Below are positions 35,397-44,361 of a stretch of 64,000 nucleotides of DNA, piece by piece (positions within the stretch are counted from its first letter, which is position 1; every line of letters begins with the position of its first letter). Source of the stretch: Thiocapsa roseilacustris (GTDB lineage: Bacteria; Pseudomonadota; Gammaproteobacteria; Chromatiales; Chromatiaceae); assembly GCF_041903755.1 (NCBI RefSeq), contig NZ_JBBWVE010000006.1:62001-126000 (forward strand), written 5' to 3'. A program made the translations under genes and the position numbers. The notes beneath the pieces were generated by a model. It saw nothing but the letters and a program-made list of their open reading frames with translations. It did no database searches and had not been told where the DNA came from.

Positions 35397-36205
35397 GATG
35401 GACCCAGCCATTCGGAAGGCAGACGACGGTAGATGTGCGCGACGGCCGCGTCGGTCCACTGTGGTGCCAGGCGCATCGAAAGGTTCATGGCCTTGGCTGC
35501 AGCGGTCAAATACAGGCGCCGTTTGCGTCTTCGCACGGCATGCAAGACGGCGCGTGCGGCGGGTTCCGGGTCGATTCCGAGAAACGACAGCTTGCGCATC
35601 GCCGGAACCTGGCGTTGGACGTGATCGAACATCGGCGTGCGGATGATCCCTGGATAGACCAAGGTCACGCCGATCTTGCGCGGGAGCTCGTTCGCCAGCA
35701 CCAGCGAGAGACTGGCCATCGCGGCTTTACTTGCGGAATAGGCGGAGGACAAGGGCAAATGGGCATAGGCGCAGAATGACGTAACCACGGCAATGTGCCC
35801 CGACCCGCGCTCGAGCATCCCGGGGAGTGCCGCCCGAATCGCCGAGTAACCGGACCAGAGGTTCACCTCCATCATCGCTCGCGATGCCTGCTCGTCACTG
35901 TCGAGCAGGTGCTCTTCTCGGACCGCGCCGGCATTCAGGATCAGCAGATCGACGCCGCCCATCGCCGCCTCGGCCTGAGTGACAAGCGCGGCAGCAGCGC
36001 CTGGCTGCGCAAGATCACAATAGAAGGTGTGAATGGTCGGCTCATGAACCGCCAGCGTTGTGGCGAGTTGATCCAGAAGCTCGACCCGGCGCGCCGCCAA
36101 TGCAAGCTCGGCGCCTTCGCGCGCCAAAACATGGACCAGCGCCTCGCCCAGTCCGGAGGAGGCTCCGGTGATCAGGACGCGCCGACCTCGCCAGGAGTCG
36201 CCCAT
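35393..36205 (-). CDS. Short-chain dehydrogenase/reductase
   Basis: A 270-residue classical SDR: cofactor motif LITGASSGLGEALVHVLARE, ILNAGAV, catalytic Ser in VVTSFCAYAHLPLSS and YxxxK in YSASKAAMASLSLVLANE. The C-terminal tail (VLHAVRRRKRRLYLTAAAK) recalls membrane-associated SDRs acting on lipids. ATG 36205 lies eight bases after the methyltransferase stop; the longer frame to 36283 would overlap that gene. It may reduce a keto group in the lipid made by the locus (inference). Confidence 0.9.
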   Translation of the reverse strand: MGDSWRGRRVLITGASSGLGEALVHVLAREGAELALAARRVELLDQLATTLAVHEPTIHTFYCDLAQPGAAAALVTQAEAAMGGVDLLILNAGAVREEHLLDSDEQASRAMMEVNLWSGYSAIRAALPGMLERGSGHIAVVTSFCAYAHLPLSSAYSASKAAMASLSLVLANELPRKIGVTLVYPGIIRTPMFDHVQRQVPAMRKLSFLGIDPEPAARAVLHAVRRRKRRLYLTAAAKAMNLSMRLAPQWTDAAVAHIYRRLPSEWLGPS

Positions 36206-36212
36206 AGACCTT

Positions 36213-37082
36213 TCAGTCTCGCCGCGTCGCCCGGAACATCGCGAGGACGCGATGACGCTCGTAGTGGAGATCGAACAGGCCAACCGCGGCGAGCGCGTCG
36301 CGCAACCAGGCTTCCTCGAAGAAGGTCGCCTTTTTTCGGCGCATCAGCCGTCGCTGCAGCGGCGCGACCAGCGGATTTACGCAGACCGCCTCTCCGGTCA
36401 GAATGCCGCCCGGCTTCAGCACTCGGGCGATCTCCTTCCAGACAGGAACCAAATCCGGGAAGAGATGCAAGGCACCGCAGCAGTTGATCTGGTCCATGCT
36501 GGCATCGCCGAACGGCAGCTCCATCATGTCGCCGCGCACCCAAACAAGGCGCTCGGGCCGGAATTCGCGCTTGGCATGGATCCGGGCGCCTTGCCGCAGC
36601 ATGCTCAACGACAGATCGAGACCGTAGACTTCCGCCTCCGGATCACGCAAGCCGAGGGCGCGGGCATAATGGCCGGTCCCACACGCCAAATCCAGGATTG
36701 CGCGCTTCGGCTCGGCGGTCTCGGAAAGATCGAGCAGGCGCTCCACCCAACGCCCGATGAACATGCCCGAGCCCACCAGCGTGTGCAACGGACGCCACAC
36801 CGGCGTCTCGTACATCAGCGCGAACAGATTCGTCTCCATCACCTTTTGAGTGAAGGGCCGATCGCTTCGGTCCTCATCGGGAGGCAGGACATCCGCGATG
36901 GCACGTTCGTGCCATGCGAGTCGATGACCGCAGAAACGGCATGTCGGAGGCTGGTTTGCTTCGGCACCGGCCCGAGCCGGCGGCAGTGTGAATCCGCCCA
37001 CCTGCTTGCAACTCGGACAGCGCAAAGACGCTCCGCGACCTTGGTTGGGTGTCGACTGATTCACTGACGATGTCTCGCTCAA
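36213..37082 (-). CDS. SAM-dependent methyltransferase with N-terminal zinc ribbon
   Basis: A 289-residue protein. Residues 22-50 hold two Cys pairs, CPSC and CRFC, forming a probable zinc ribbon. The methyltransferase core has AILDLACGTGHYARALGLRD, GLDLSLSMLRQGARIH, LVWVRGDMMELPFGDASMD and EIARVLKPGGILTGEAVCV, typical of the class I Methyltransf_11 group. The substrate is unknown. ATG overlaps the glycosyltransferase stop by four bases (ATGA), and the SDR follows after eight. Confidence 0.88.
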   Translation of the reverse strand: MSETSSVNQSTPNQGRGASLRCPSCKQVGGFTLPPARAGAEANQPPTCRFCGHRLAWHERAIADVLPPDEDRSDRPFTQKVMETNLFALMYETPVWRPLHTLVGSGMFIGRWVERLLDLSETAEPKRAILDLACGTGHYARALGLRDPEAEVYGLDLSLSMLRQGARIHAKREFRPERLVWVRGDMMELPFGDASMDQINCCGALHLFPDLVPVWKEIARVLKPGGILTGEAVCVNPLVAPLQRRLMRRKKATFFEEAWLRDALAAVGLFDLHYERHRVLAMFRATRRD

Positions 37083-38365
37083 AGATGATGTGGTCGATCG
37101 GCGACAGGATCCGCCCGATCCACGAATTGCTCTACGATCTCGACGGCGCGCCGAGGTCCATCCTCCGAACGCATTCGCTGACCCAGCGTGTACGCCCTCC
37201 GGCGCATCTCCGAATCATTGAGCATGGTGTCGATGGCCGTGGCCAGCTTATCGGCCGTCATGGCACGATGCGGGATCGGCGCCGGGCCGATGCCCAACTG
37301 CCGCAGCCGAGATCCCCAGAAGAACTGTTCCGTCCAGAAGGGTATCACAGTGGCCGGGACGCCGGCATGCAGCCCGACACCGGTGGTTCCGGCTCCACCG
37401 TGATGGATTAAGGCAGCCATCTTGGGGAACAGCCAATCATGGGGTGCGGCCTCGATGGCGTGGATCGTCTCGGGCAAGCTCGCCGGGTCGAGCCCGCCCC
37501 ATCCGCGGGCGAGCACACCCCGCTGTCCGGTCCTCAGCAGGGCAGAGACGGCCATCTCGCCGTAGCGTGCTGCGTCGTCGCTGACCATGCTCCCGAATCC
37601 GATATAGACGGGGGGCGGGCCGGCCGCGAGGAAATCCGCGAGGTCCGGCGGTGGGGACCAACCCGGATCGGTTTGGAGAAACCAATTCCCGGTGATATGG
37701 ATATTCTCGTGCCAGATCGGGTCGCGCGGAATAACCTGCGGGCTAAACCCGTACAGCACCGGCGATTTGGATGCGCGCATCCGCGCAAACGGCCCTGCAA
37801 GCGCGAGCGGCGGTAACCCGAGGGTCTCCGAGCGCCAATGATTGATCGCCTTGCGGAAGGGCTGCCACAGTGCCTGCTCGGTGAGGGTATAGCTGCCGCG
37901 GTACAGGAATTTCGGCAGGTACCGAAAGCCTGGGACATAGCCGCTGGGCGAGTCGATCGACGGCGTCAGCGGCGGACCCACCACAGAGTAGATGCAGGGG
38001 ATCTCGAGCTTCTCCGCGATATGCAGACTGCCGATCGCCGCAGGCGATGTCAGGATCACGTCCGCGCCCTCGCAGGCGGCGAGCGATCCTTCGAGGATCG
38101 CAGGCAGCTTGGAGCCCACCCAACGCGTGAAGCTCAAGGGCTGAAGGATGGCGGGCATCTTCAGATGCTCGCGTATGACGTCGTGCATCTCGCGGACATA
38201 ATCGCCGGCTTGGCAAAACGCCAGCCCTTGCTCCTTCACGAAGGTCTCGAAGTAGGCGTCGCAGGCTAGGCACACCTCATGGCCAGCGTCGTGAAAGCCC
38301 TTTGCAAGTGCCGCATAGGGTTGCACGTCGCCGCGTGAGCCGAAGGTCAAGACACTGATTTTCAT
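37079..38365 (-). CDS. UGT/CrtX-type glycosyltransferase (GT1)
   Basis: A 428-residue GT-B enzyme. The N terminus MKISVLTFGSRGDVQPYAAL is typical of the sterol/lipid glucosyltransferase group, and the sugar-nucleotide site is MAALIHHGGAGTTGVGLHAG followed by VPATVIPFWTEQFFWG. PPPVYIGFGSM is another hallmark. Relatives glycosylate small lipophilic molecules (sterols, carotenoids, polyketides, rhamnolipid precursors). The ATG overlaps the upstream sulfotransferase stop by four bases, so I start at 38365; a frame open to 38965 upstream lies antisense-free but over the sulfotransferase gene and has no conserved sequence. Confidence 0.92.
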   Translation of the reverse strand: MKISVLTFGSRGDVQPYAALAKGFHDAGHEVCLACDAYFETFVKEQGLAFCQAGDYVREMHDVIREHLKMPAILQPLSFTRWVGSKLPAILEGSLAACEGADVILTSPAAIGSLHIAEKLEIPCIYSVVGPPLTPSIDSPSGYVPGFRYLPKFLYRGSYTLTEQALWQPFRKAINHWRSETLGLPPLALAGPFARMRASKSPVLYGFSPQVIPRDPIWHENIHITGNWFLQTDPGWSPPPDLADFLAAGPPPVYIGFGSMVSDDAARYGEMAVSALLRTGQRGVLARGWGGLDPASLPETIHAIEAAPHDWLFPKMAALIHHGGAGTTGVGLHAGVPATVIPFWTEQFFWGSRLRQLGIGPAPIPHRAMTADKLATAIDTMLNDSEMRRRAYTLGQRMRSEDGPRRAVEIVEQFVDRADPVADRPHHL

Positions 38366-39393
38366 GAGACGCTCGATCCGGATACGGGAATCTGCGACAC
38401 GGTCGCGAGCTTCTTGAGTAGGGCTTCTCGGTTCCGTTCGATCCCGGGGAGCAACCGAACCTCGCGAGGATTCACGAAAGACGCATAGTCGCAGGTCAAT
38501 TCCGCCTCCACACCGATGAAGGCCATGATGCGATCCACGACCGCGTTGGGGTCCGCGCACAGCTCCTCGTAACGGACGCTGAGATGGCTCTCGGGCGGCA
38601 AGGCGCCGATTTGCCGGCGGAAGAAGGTTTCCATGCGAATGTATTTGCGTGTCAGGAAGCGCCGCACGAGCTGGGCCTTGGAATCGGGATTTGTCGCCCA
38701 GCGCATGAAGGTCTTGATCAGCGGATTGCGTTGAGCCCGTGCGTAGCTGTCGAACAGGATCCCGATGTAGGGATTCGGGTCGGCTGTCCAATTCTTCTGC
38801 AACGCCTTGATCTGAGAGTTGAGGACATTCAAAGGATCGCGGTGGATAAAGACCAGCTTCGCATTCGGCAGCAACTCGTGAATCAGCGGAAAACGGTCGT
38901 AGTCCCAAGGATTCTTGAGCAGCACAGGCTTGCTTGGATCCCCGATGCGTTGGACCTTCCGGCACAGCTCGCGCAGCAGCGGCACGTTCTTGCGGGTGAT
39001 CGAGAAGGATCCGCTTCTCTTGTATAAGATCATGCCGTACTCCTCGGGCATGTCCGCGTCGATCTTCACGTTGTCGATCAGTCGCGTCTGCAGGCGGTGC
39101 TCGGCGAGGTAGTCGTTCAGCCTCTGCTTGTAGGCATCGGACTCACCCCGCTGCGCGTGCGTCAGCAGACAGTCGTAGCACACGGCATGATAGGCCGTGA
39201 TGATATTGAGCGACTTTGTGCGCTCGAGCAGCTCGTAGAGCAGGGTCGTCCCGGACCGATGATGTCCCAGGATGAAGACCGGGGCGCCTTTGAGCTCGCC
39301 GAGCCCCCCGAGGTTGTCAGTGTCCAGGCATCGGCTGCGATCGCATAGCGAAGCGGCCACGGATGGTTTCGGTTCGGCAGGGGTGTCCGGCAT
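38362..39393 (-). CDS. Sulfotransferase family protein
   Basis: A 343-residue protein with the PAPS 5'-loop FILGHHRSGTTLLYELLE near residue 40 and the 3'-phosphate segment LVFIHRDPLNVLNSQIKALQ. Its length and the VRYEELCADPNAVVDRIMAF segment fit the Sulfotransfer_3 group. ATG 39393 (MPDTPAEPK) is preceded by AGAGGAG at a good distance; the open frame to 39537 lacks such a site. First gene of a six-gene minus-strand operon, whose next four genes all overlap or abut. Confidence 0.87.
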   Translation of the reverse strand: MPDTPAEPKPSVAASLCDRSRCLDTDNLGGLGELKGAPVFILGHHRSGTTLLYELLERTKSLNIITAYHAVCYDCLLTHAQRGESDAYKQRLNDYLAEHRLQTRLIDNVKIDADMPEEYGMILYKRSGSFSITRKNVPLLRELCRKVQRIGDPSKPVLLKNPWDYDRFPLIHELLPNAKLVFIHRDPLNVLNSQIKALQKNWTADPNPYIGILFDSYARAQRNPLIKTFMRWATNPDSKAQLVRRFLTRKYIRMETFFRRQIGALPPESHLSVRYEELCADPNAVVDRIMAFIGVEAELTCDYASFVNPREVRLLPGIERNREALLKKLATVSQIPVSGSSVS

Positions 39394-40148
39394 GTCGACT
39401 CCTCTGAAGACTTCAACGCGATGGGGCGATGGGTCGGCAGGCATCGATCGTGGGTAGTGTTCCGAGCAGTTCCGCCGAAACGCAGCGAAGACCCGTTGCA
39501 TGAGCGATGCTGACATCGGCGATTCTGATCGGGACACGACCAGGCCGCGAATCCTCCCTCCCTTGGATGATACTCTTGGGAGCGGGCTTTGTCGGCAGCA
39601 TTCGGTTGCGTGACAGGGCGGACATGTTTCGATTTTGAGTCGAACGGCACCTTAATGCGGTAGTCATCGATCAACGCGGCGTGCCGTCGCGACGGTGAAG
39701 GAAGCGTTTTGTCCGTGCTTCGTCGCCCACCCGTCAGCACCGATAACCCTCGGCTCGGCGCTGCCGGAGCGTGATTTGCTTTTTTGTGCTTTCGTCGTTG
39801 ACGCCACACTGTTGGTCTGCTACGTTGTACATGAGGAACGGTTGTTCGCTCTATTGGTAAATAAACAACGCCCAGTCCGCAGTCCATCGAAATCGACTGC
39901 GCAAAAACCGGTTACTATCTGCAGATAATCTGACCGAATTAAGGTACAGAGGGTTAACGTGTTGTGCTTGGCTCGGGCGCTAAAATGGCCTAACATCGGA
40001 CTTTAGGTCGATCATGCTCCTCAAGATAGCTTTGTTACCCGTGCCTTGAACATTGCCGGGTCGTATCGTGCTTAGTGACCTGCTTGTTAGGATTCTGAAC
40101 TGTGAGCCATGTGAAACCAACCTTGATCAACAACGCAGGAGAATGCAA
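39394..40148. other. Divergent intergenic region, nothing recognised
   Basis: A 755-bp spacer between the sulfotransferase operon (leftward) and the surface-protein gene (rightward). Both promoters must be here; its right half is AT-richer, but no clear promoter, operator or gene was identified. Confidence 0.4.
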
Positions 40149-41798
40149 ATGAATGCTGTTCGTAAAACACGCTTGAGCGTCGCGCTCGGGGTCGTTCTCG
40201 GAGTTTCCGCGATCGTCCCGGCCACCAGCTACGGTTTCTCGGTCGATCTCAACACCAACTCAATCGCTGTTCCTGGGGCCGGTGACTCGGTGATTTACCC
40301 CTTCTACACCACGGTCAACGGAGCAACGACGAGCTATTCTTTGACCAACACCTCGTCCGAGCAGACGATCGCGGCTAAGGTTCGTTTCCGCGAGCAGAAA
40401 TACTCGTTCGATGTGCTGGATTTCATCGTATTCCTGTCGCCAAACGATAAGTTCGACTTCTTCATCTCCGCCGACCCGGCTGTAAACCAAGGCCGCCCAG
40501 TAGTCAGTTGGAATGATAACAGTTGTGTCACCGGCGTCTTGAATACGCCAAATCAGACTAAGAGACTTCTTATGCCGGCGGTAGAAGCCGGTAGAAAAAT
40601 TGTTGATGCGGATCTGGCTGTCGGTCACGTCGAAGTGATCGGGATGATCAACCTCCAGGGTCTTCAGGACAGAGCGAATGTCGATCTGGATGTTGTTGTC
40701 AGGCACAACGACGACGGAATTCCGTTGGCGTGTAATGTCGCCTTGGAGGCATTCAGAACGCGCGCCAATGTCAATGCGATCAGGCTCGAAGGCAGACCGA
40801 TAGGCGGGGATATTGGCCTCCTGGCCCGCCAGGATGTCGAAAACGCATTGGTCGGCGCTCATGTGATCACGATCCCAGGCGGCGGAATCGAGGCCGGAGA
40901 AGATGCGATCCATGTCAGAAATACCTTCAATCGCGGATTCCTGGCGGCCCAGAGCCCGCAGCTTTGCACGCTCGTCAACAACGGCGTCAACCAAGGCACC
41001 GACGGATGCTCCTCGCTGTACACCTGGGACACAAAGGAAGAAAATCATCCGCATCTCGGTGACATCAACTGGGTTTCGCGGGATCTCCCGGGTCAGGAAC
41101 CGATTGGTCGCAACAACACCGTCGCGCGCATGGATGGTCTCTTGACAGCATCAGTGTCGTTGCAAGGAGACTGGTCCAACAATCCGACAAACAACGTGGG
41201 CTTTGACTGGATCACCACGTTCCCGACGAAGTACGTCTATATCGACCAGGATTGCAGCCCGATTCAGGACTGGGAATTCGTCAACGTCGGAAACAGGGTG
41301 GTTGGTGAGCGTCCGAAGTGCACAACACCCACGCCCTTCGGTTTCAACGGCGACGATAACTGCATCATCTCCGCACCCGGAGAAGACATTGGTACCGTGT
41401 TCAATACGGAAGAAAGGCGCGACACCTTATTCTCGCCGTCCAACGCTGACCTGTTCGACTTCTGTAATGAAACCACTGTGTATACCTTCGCGGAGCCTGG
41501 TCAAGTTATCCAGCCTTCACTGTTGCAAACGGCCGCCCAACGCGTGATTCTCGAGTTCAATCAAACAGGTACCATACCGGGTAACCGTGGTTGGGCTGAG
41601 GTGTATTTCAACTGGGTGTCCAATAGGATTATTCCCACACACGCGACAAATGTTCGTGACGGTGCGGCAACGGCAGGTTTGCTGTTCCTTCTGCGCTCGA
41701 CCGATGATCCGACGATCAACAACGGATCCCTTCGTGAGCTGAACCGCAACACCGGGGAGCTAAGAGCGATCTTTGATGATGTGCCGAATGGTAATTAA
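40149..41798 (+). CDS. Secreted surface-type protein of unknown function
   Basis: A 549-residue exported protein: signal peptide LSVALGVVLGVSAIVPATSYGF, then a long beta-rich, Asn/Thr/Asp-rich body with few Lys and scattered Cys (LCTLVNNGVNQGTDGCSS, VYIDQDCSPIQDWEF). No catalytic motif, anchor or repeat recognised; composition resembles an S-layer, adhesin or outer-surface protein. AGGAG at 40137-40141 fits the ATG at 40149; the ATG at 40143 is too close. A strong terminator follows, so it is a single-gene unit, probably well expressed. Confidence 0.75.
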   Translation: MNAVRKTRLSVALGVVLGVSAIVPATSYGFSVDLNTNSIAVPGAGDSVIYPFYTTVNGATTSYSLTNTSSEQTIAAKVRFREQKYSFDVLDFIVFLSPNDKFDFFISADPAVNQGRPVVSWNDNSCVTGVLNTPNQTKRLLMPAVEAGRKIVDADLAVGHVEVIGMINLQGLQDRANVDLDVVVRHNDDGIPLACNVALEAFRTRANVNAIRLEGRPIGGDIGLLARQDVENALVGAHVITIPGGGIEAGEDAIHVRNTFNRGFLAAQSPQLCTLVNNGVNQGTDGCSSLYTWDTKEENHPHLGDINWVSRDLPGQEPIGRNNTVARMDGLLTASVSLQGDWSNNPTNNVGFDWITTFPTKYVYIDQDCSPIQDWEFVNVGNRVVGERPKCTTPTPFGFNGDDNCIISAPGEDIGTVFNTEERRDTLFSPSNADLFDFCNETTVYTFAEPGQVIQPSLLQTAAQRVILEFNQTGTIPGNRGWAEVYFNWVSNRIIPTHATNVRDGAATAGLLFLLRSTDDPTINNGSLRELNRNTGELRAIFDDVPNGN

Positions 41799-41845
41799 TT
41801 GATGTCGGGGCCCGGCTGTAGGTAGTCGGCAATCCTCATCGATAA

Positions 41846-41872
41846 CGAAAGGCGCCTTCGGGCGCCTTTTTA
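41846..41872 (+). terminator. Rho-independent terminator after the surface-protein gene
   Basis: AAAGGCGCC / GGCGCCTTT stem closed by a TTCG tetraloop, followed by a T-run. Confidence 0.95.
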
Positions 41873-41918
41873 CATAGCAAATGCGCATCCCAATGACATA
41901 TCGGAGCCTTATCCGCTC

Positions 41919-43379
41919 GTGTCGAAGGGAGTAAACCGGCGCCCCGCCACCGGTTCGCCTGAACGCTGTGCCCCGAAAACAATCCTAAACATCGCGGTGA
42001 ATGGCGCAATGCATCCGACGTCCCTTGAAAACATGCGCAAGTGCTACGACCGCTACGTTGTGCCGGCCGGACTAGAGCAGCGCAGTGATGTCTTGGTTCT
42101 TGATATCGGTGGCGCCGACATCAACGGAAATTATCGCCCGATCTTCTCTCATCCCGTTTTTCGATACCTAACCGCGGATCTTGCTGCCGAAGGGGTGGAT
42201 ATCTTGCTTGAGGATCCCTACCAAATCCCACTTCCCGATGAGAGTGTCGATATCGTTCTCAGCGGCCAGATGCTGGAGCATTGCGAATACTTTTGGTTGG
42301 CCTTCAAAGAAATGGTTCGTCTGATGAAACCGGATGGCTTTCTCTTTTTGATTGCGCCATCCTCAGGTCCGATTCATCGTTATCCAGTGGATTGTTACCG
42401 ATTCTTCCCGGATGCCTTTGCTGCCCTCGCGCGGCACGCTGACTGTCGCCTGGAAGCACTGTGGCGCGACGAACGGGGACCTTGGCAGGATCTCGTCGGT
42501 GTCTTCCGGAAGACACCACTTCAGCCGTTCGTCGATGAAGCGCTCAAGGGCACCAAAATGCAAATCCGCTCCGGGCTGCCATCGTCGAATTCAGTCCCTC
42601 ACGGATTCCCACCTTCCGGCTCGCCGAATGCGGAAGTCACCGCCGGCCAGGTGCACTATCGAGCCATACTGGCCCAAGCCCACGAGATCCTGAAGCCTGA
42701 GCTCTACTTGGAAATCGGCGTACGTCATGGCGATAGTTTGGCGTTGGCCCATGGGCCGGCTGTAGGGGTGGACTGTGCTCCGGATGTTGAACAACCGCTG
42801 CATGCAGCGACCACCATTATTCAGGCTACGAGTGATGAGTTCTTCGAGTTTAAGGCCGGCGAAGCGCTTACCACTCCGCCCGATTTGAGCTTCATCGATG
42901 GCATGCATCTGTTCGAGTACGCACTCCGCGATTTCATGAATGTTGAGCGATGGTCAAAGTCATCCTCTCTTGTCATCGTCGATGACATCTTCCCGAATCA
43001 CCCGGATCAGGCAACTCGGGAACGGTGCACGCGCGTGTGGACCGGCGATGTCTGGAAGCTGCACGCCTGTCTCGCCGAAGAACGCCCCGACCTGCTCCTG
43101 CTGTCCCTGGATACAAGCCCCACCGGCTTGCTGCTCATCGCGGGCCTGGACGCATCCAACCGCACCCTCTGGGACCGCTACAATCCAATCGTCAATCGCT
43201 ACGTCAAACGTCAACCGGAGACGCTGCCTGCGGCAGTCATCGCGCGAGACGGCGCGCTCGATCCATGCGCCCCGATCGTTGCCCAGCTTCTTTGCAAGCT
43301 CCGCGAGCTCCGGGATAAGATGGCGCGCCGCGTCGATGTGACCGCCGAGCTGCAAACGCTGATCCGCGATCGCAGATGA
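41919..43379 (+). CDS. Fusion of two class I methyltransferase domains
   Basis: A 486-residue protein. The N-terminal part is Methyltransf_11-like: VLVLDIGGADINGNYRPIF, LLEDPYQIPLPDESVDIVLS and MVRLMKPDGFLFLIAP. The C-terminal part is Methyltransf_24/CmcI-like: YLEIGVRHGDSLALAHGPAV, LSFIDGMHLFEYALRDFMNV and SSLVIVDDIFPNH. Such domains are common in surface-glycan clusters, where they methylate sugars. GTG 41919 appears to be the start. It heads the plus-strand glycan gene set, 48 bp before the GT2 gene. Which sugar is modified is unknown. Confidence 0.85.
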   Translation: MSKGVNRRPATGSPERCAPKTILNIAVNGAMHPTSLENMRKCYDRYVVPAGLEQRSDVLVLDIGGADINGNYRPIFSHPVFRYLTADLAAEGVDILLEDPYQIPLPDESVDIVLSGQMLEHCEYFWLAFKEMVRLMKPDGFLFLIAPSSGPIHRYPVDCYRFFPDAFAALARHADCRLEALWRDERGPWQDLVGVFRKTPLQPFVDEALKGTKMQIRSGLPSSNSVPHGFPPSGSPNAEVTAGQVHYRAILAQAHEILKPELYLEIGVRHGDSLALAHGPAVGVDCAPDVEQPLHAATTIIQATSDEFFEFKAGEALTTPPDLSFIDGMHLFEYALRDFMNVERWSKSSSLVIVDDIFPNHPDQATRERCTRVWTGDVWKLHACLAEERPDLLLLSLDTSPTGLLLIAGLDASNRTLWDRYNPIVNRYVKRQPETLPAAVIARDGALDPCAPIVAQLLCKLRELRDKMARRVDVTAELQTLIRDRR

Positions 43380-43427
43380 CTGCCGGCATCACCTGTGTAC
43401 TCATCGTAATGCGTTATTGGTGGTCCC

Positions 43428-44339
43428 GTGTCGAAACCTGCACTCTCAATCGTGATCATTGCGCACAACATGGCGCGCGAGATCCCAAGGACGATCCGCT
43501 CTCTGTCTATGGATATCCAGAGGGGGATCGATCCCTCCGACTATGAGCTCATCTTGGTCGACAACGGCTCACGATTGCCTGTCGAGGCCGCAGCCTGCAG
43601 GGAGTGGTATCCGAACCTGCGGATTCACACCATACGAGATGCTCAAGCATCTCCTGTTGCCGCAATCAATCAGGGACTCGGGTTGGCGAAAGGGGATTTG
43701 ATCGGCGTTTGGATTGATGGGGCACGGCTTGCCTCCCCCGGCATTCTAAGTGGGGCGATGCGTGCCGCCCGAATTCATCCGCGGCCGGTGATCGGCACCG
43801 TGAATCTCCATTTAGGACCTGACATTCAGCGCCTTTCCATCAAGGCCGGATATAATCAAGAGCGAGAGGATGCCCTACTGGCCTCGGTCGACTGGACCAC
43901 GGACGCCTATCGGCTATTTGAGATCTCGTCTTTCGGTGGTTCATCGGCACATGGCTGGTTCGCGCCGCTGGGGGAAAGCAATGCGCTCTTTCTTACTCGT
44001 GCCCAATGGCAAGAGCTGGGTGGATACGACGAGCGCTTTCAGATGCCGGGAGGGGGGCTCGCCAATCTCGATATCTGGCGACGCGCCTGCATGGCCGAGA
44101 GGAGCCAAGTCATCATCTTACTTGGCGAAGGAACCTTTCATCAGCTTCATGGCGGTGTTGCGACCAACGCGGATCGCCCCATGTTTTCAGTTTTCGACGA
44201 GGAATATCGGCAGATTCGCGCCGAACCATATCGAGCACCCGTTATTACTCCCCTGTATGTAGGCAGGATCCCTGTCCCGGTTCTACCGAAACTTGCTTGG
44301 TCTCTTGAGCAGGCGTTATTGAAACATCGGATTGAATGA
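43428..44339 (+). CDS. Family 2 glycosyltransferase
   Basis: A 303-residue GT-A enzyme: KPALSIVIIAHNMAREIPRT at the start, YELILVDNGSRLPVEA, KGDLIGVWIDGARLASPGIL with the metal-binding acidic position changed (WIDGA where DxD is usual), and NALFLTRAQWQELGGYDERF in the acceptor part. Soluble, no C-terminal helices. GTG 43428 is the start. It should add a sugar to the polymer made by this region; donor and acceptor unknown. The next gene starts around its stop. Confidence 0.87.
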   Translation: MSKPALSIVIIAHNMAREIPRTIRSLSMDIQRGIDPSDYELILVDNGSRLPVEAAACREWYPNLRIHTIRDAQASPVAAINQGLGLAKGDLIGVWIDGARLASPGILSGAMRAARIHPRPVIGTVNLHLGPDIQRLSIKAGYNQEREDALLASVDWTTDAYRLFEISSFGGSSAHGWFAPLGESNALFLTRAQWQELGGYDERFQMPGGGLANLDIWRRACMAERSQVIILLGEGTFHQLHGGVATNADRPMFSVFDEEYRQIRAEPYRAPVITPLYVGRIPVPVLPKLAWSLEQALLKHRIE

Positions 44340-44361
44340 TTATCGTGAAGTGAGAGCGTCC

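Noticed and set aside
38366..38965. Upstream extension of the UGT-type glycosyltransferase frame
   Set aside because: It overlaps the sulfotransferase gene in another frame and shows no conserved sequence; the ATG at 38365 fits the family N terminus and the ATGA overlap.
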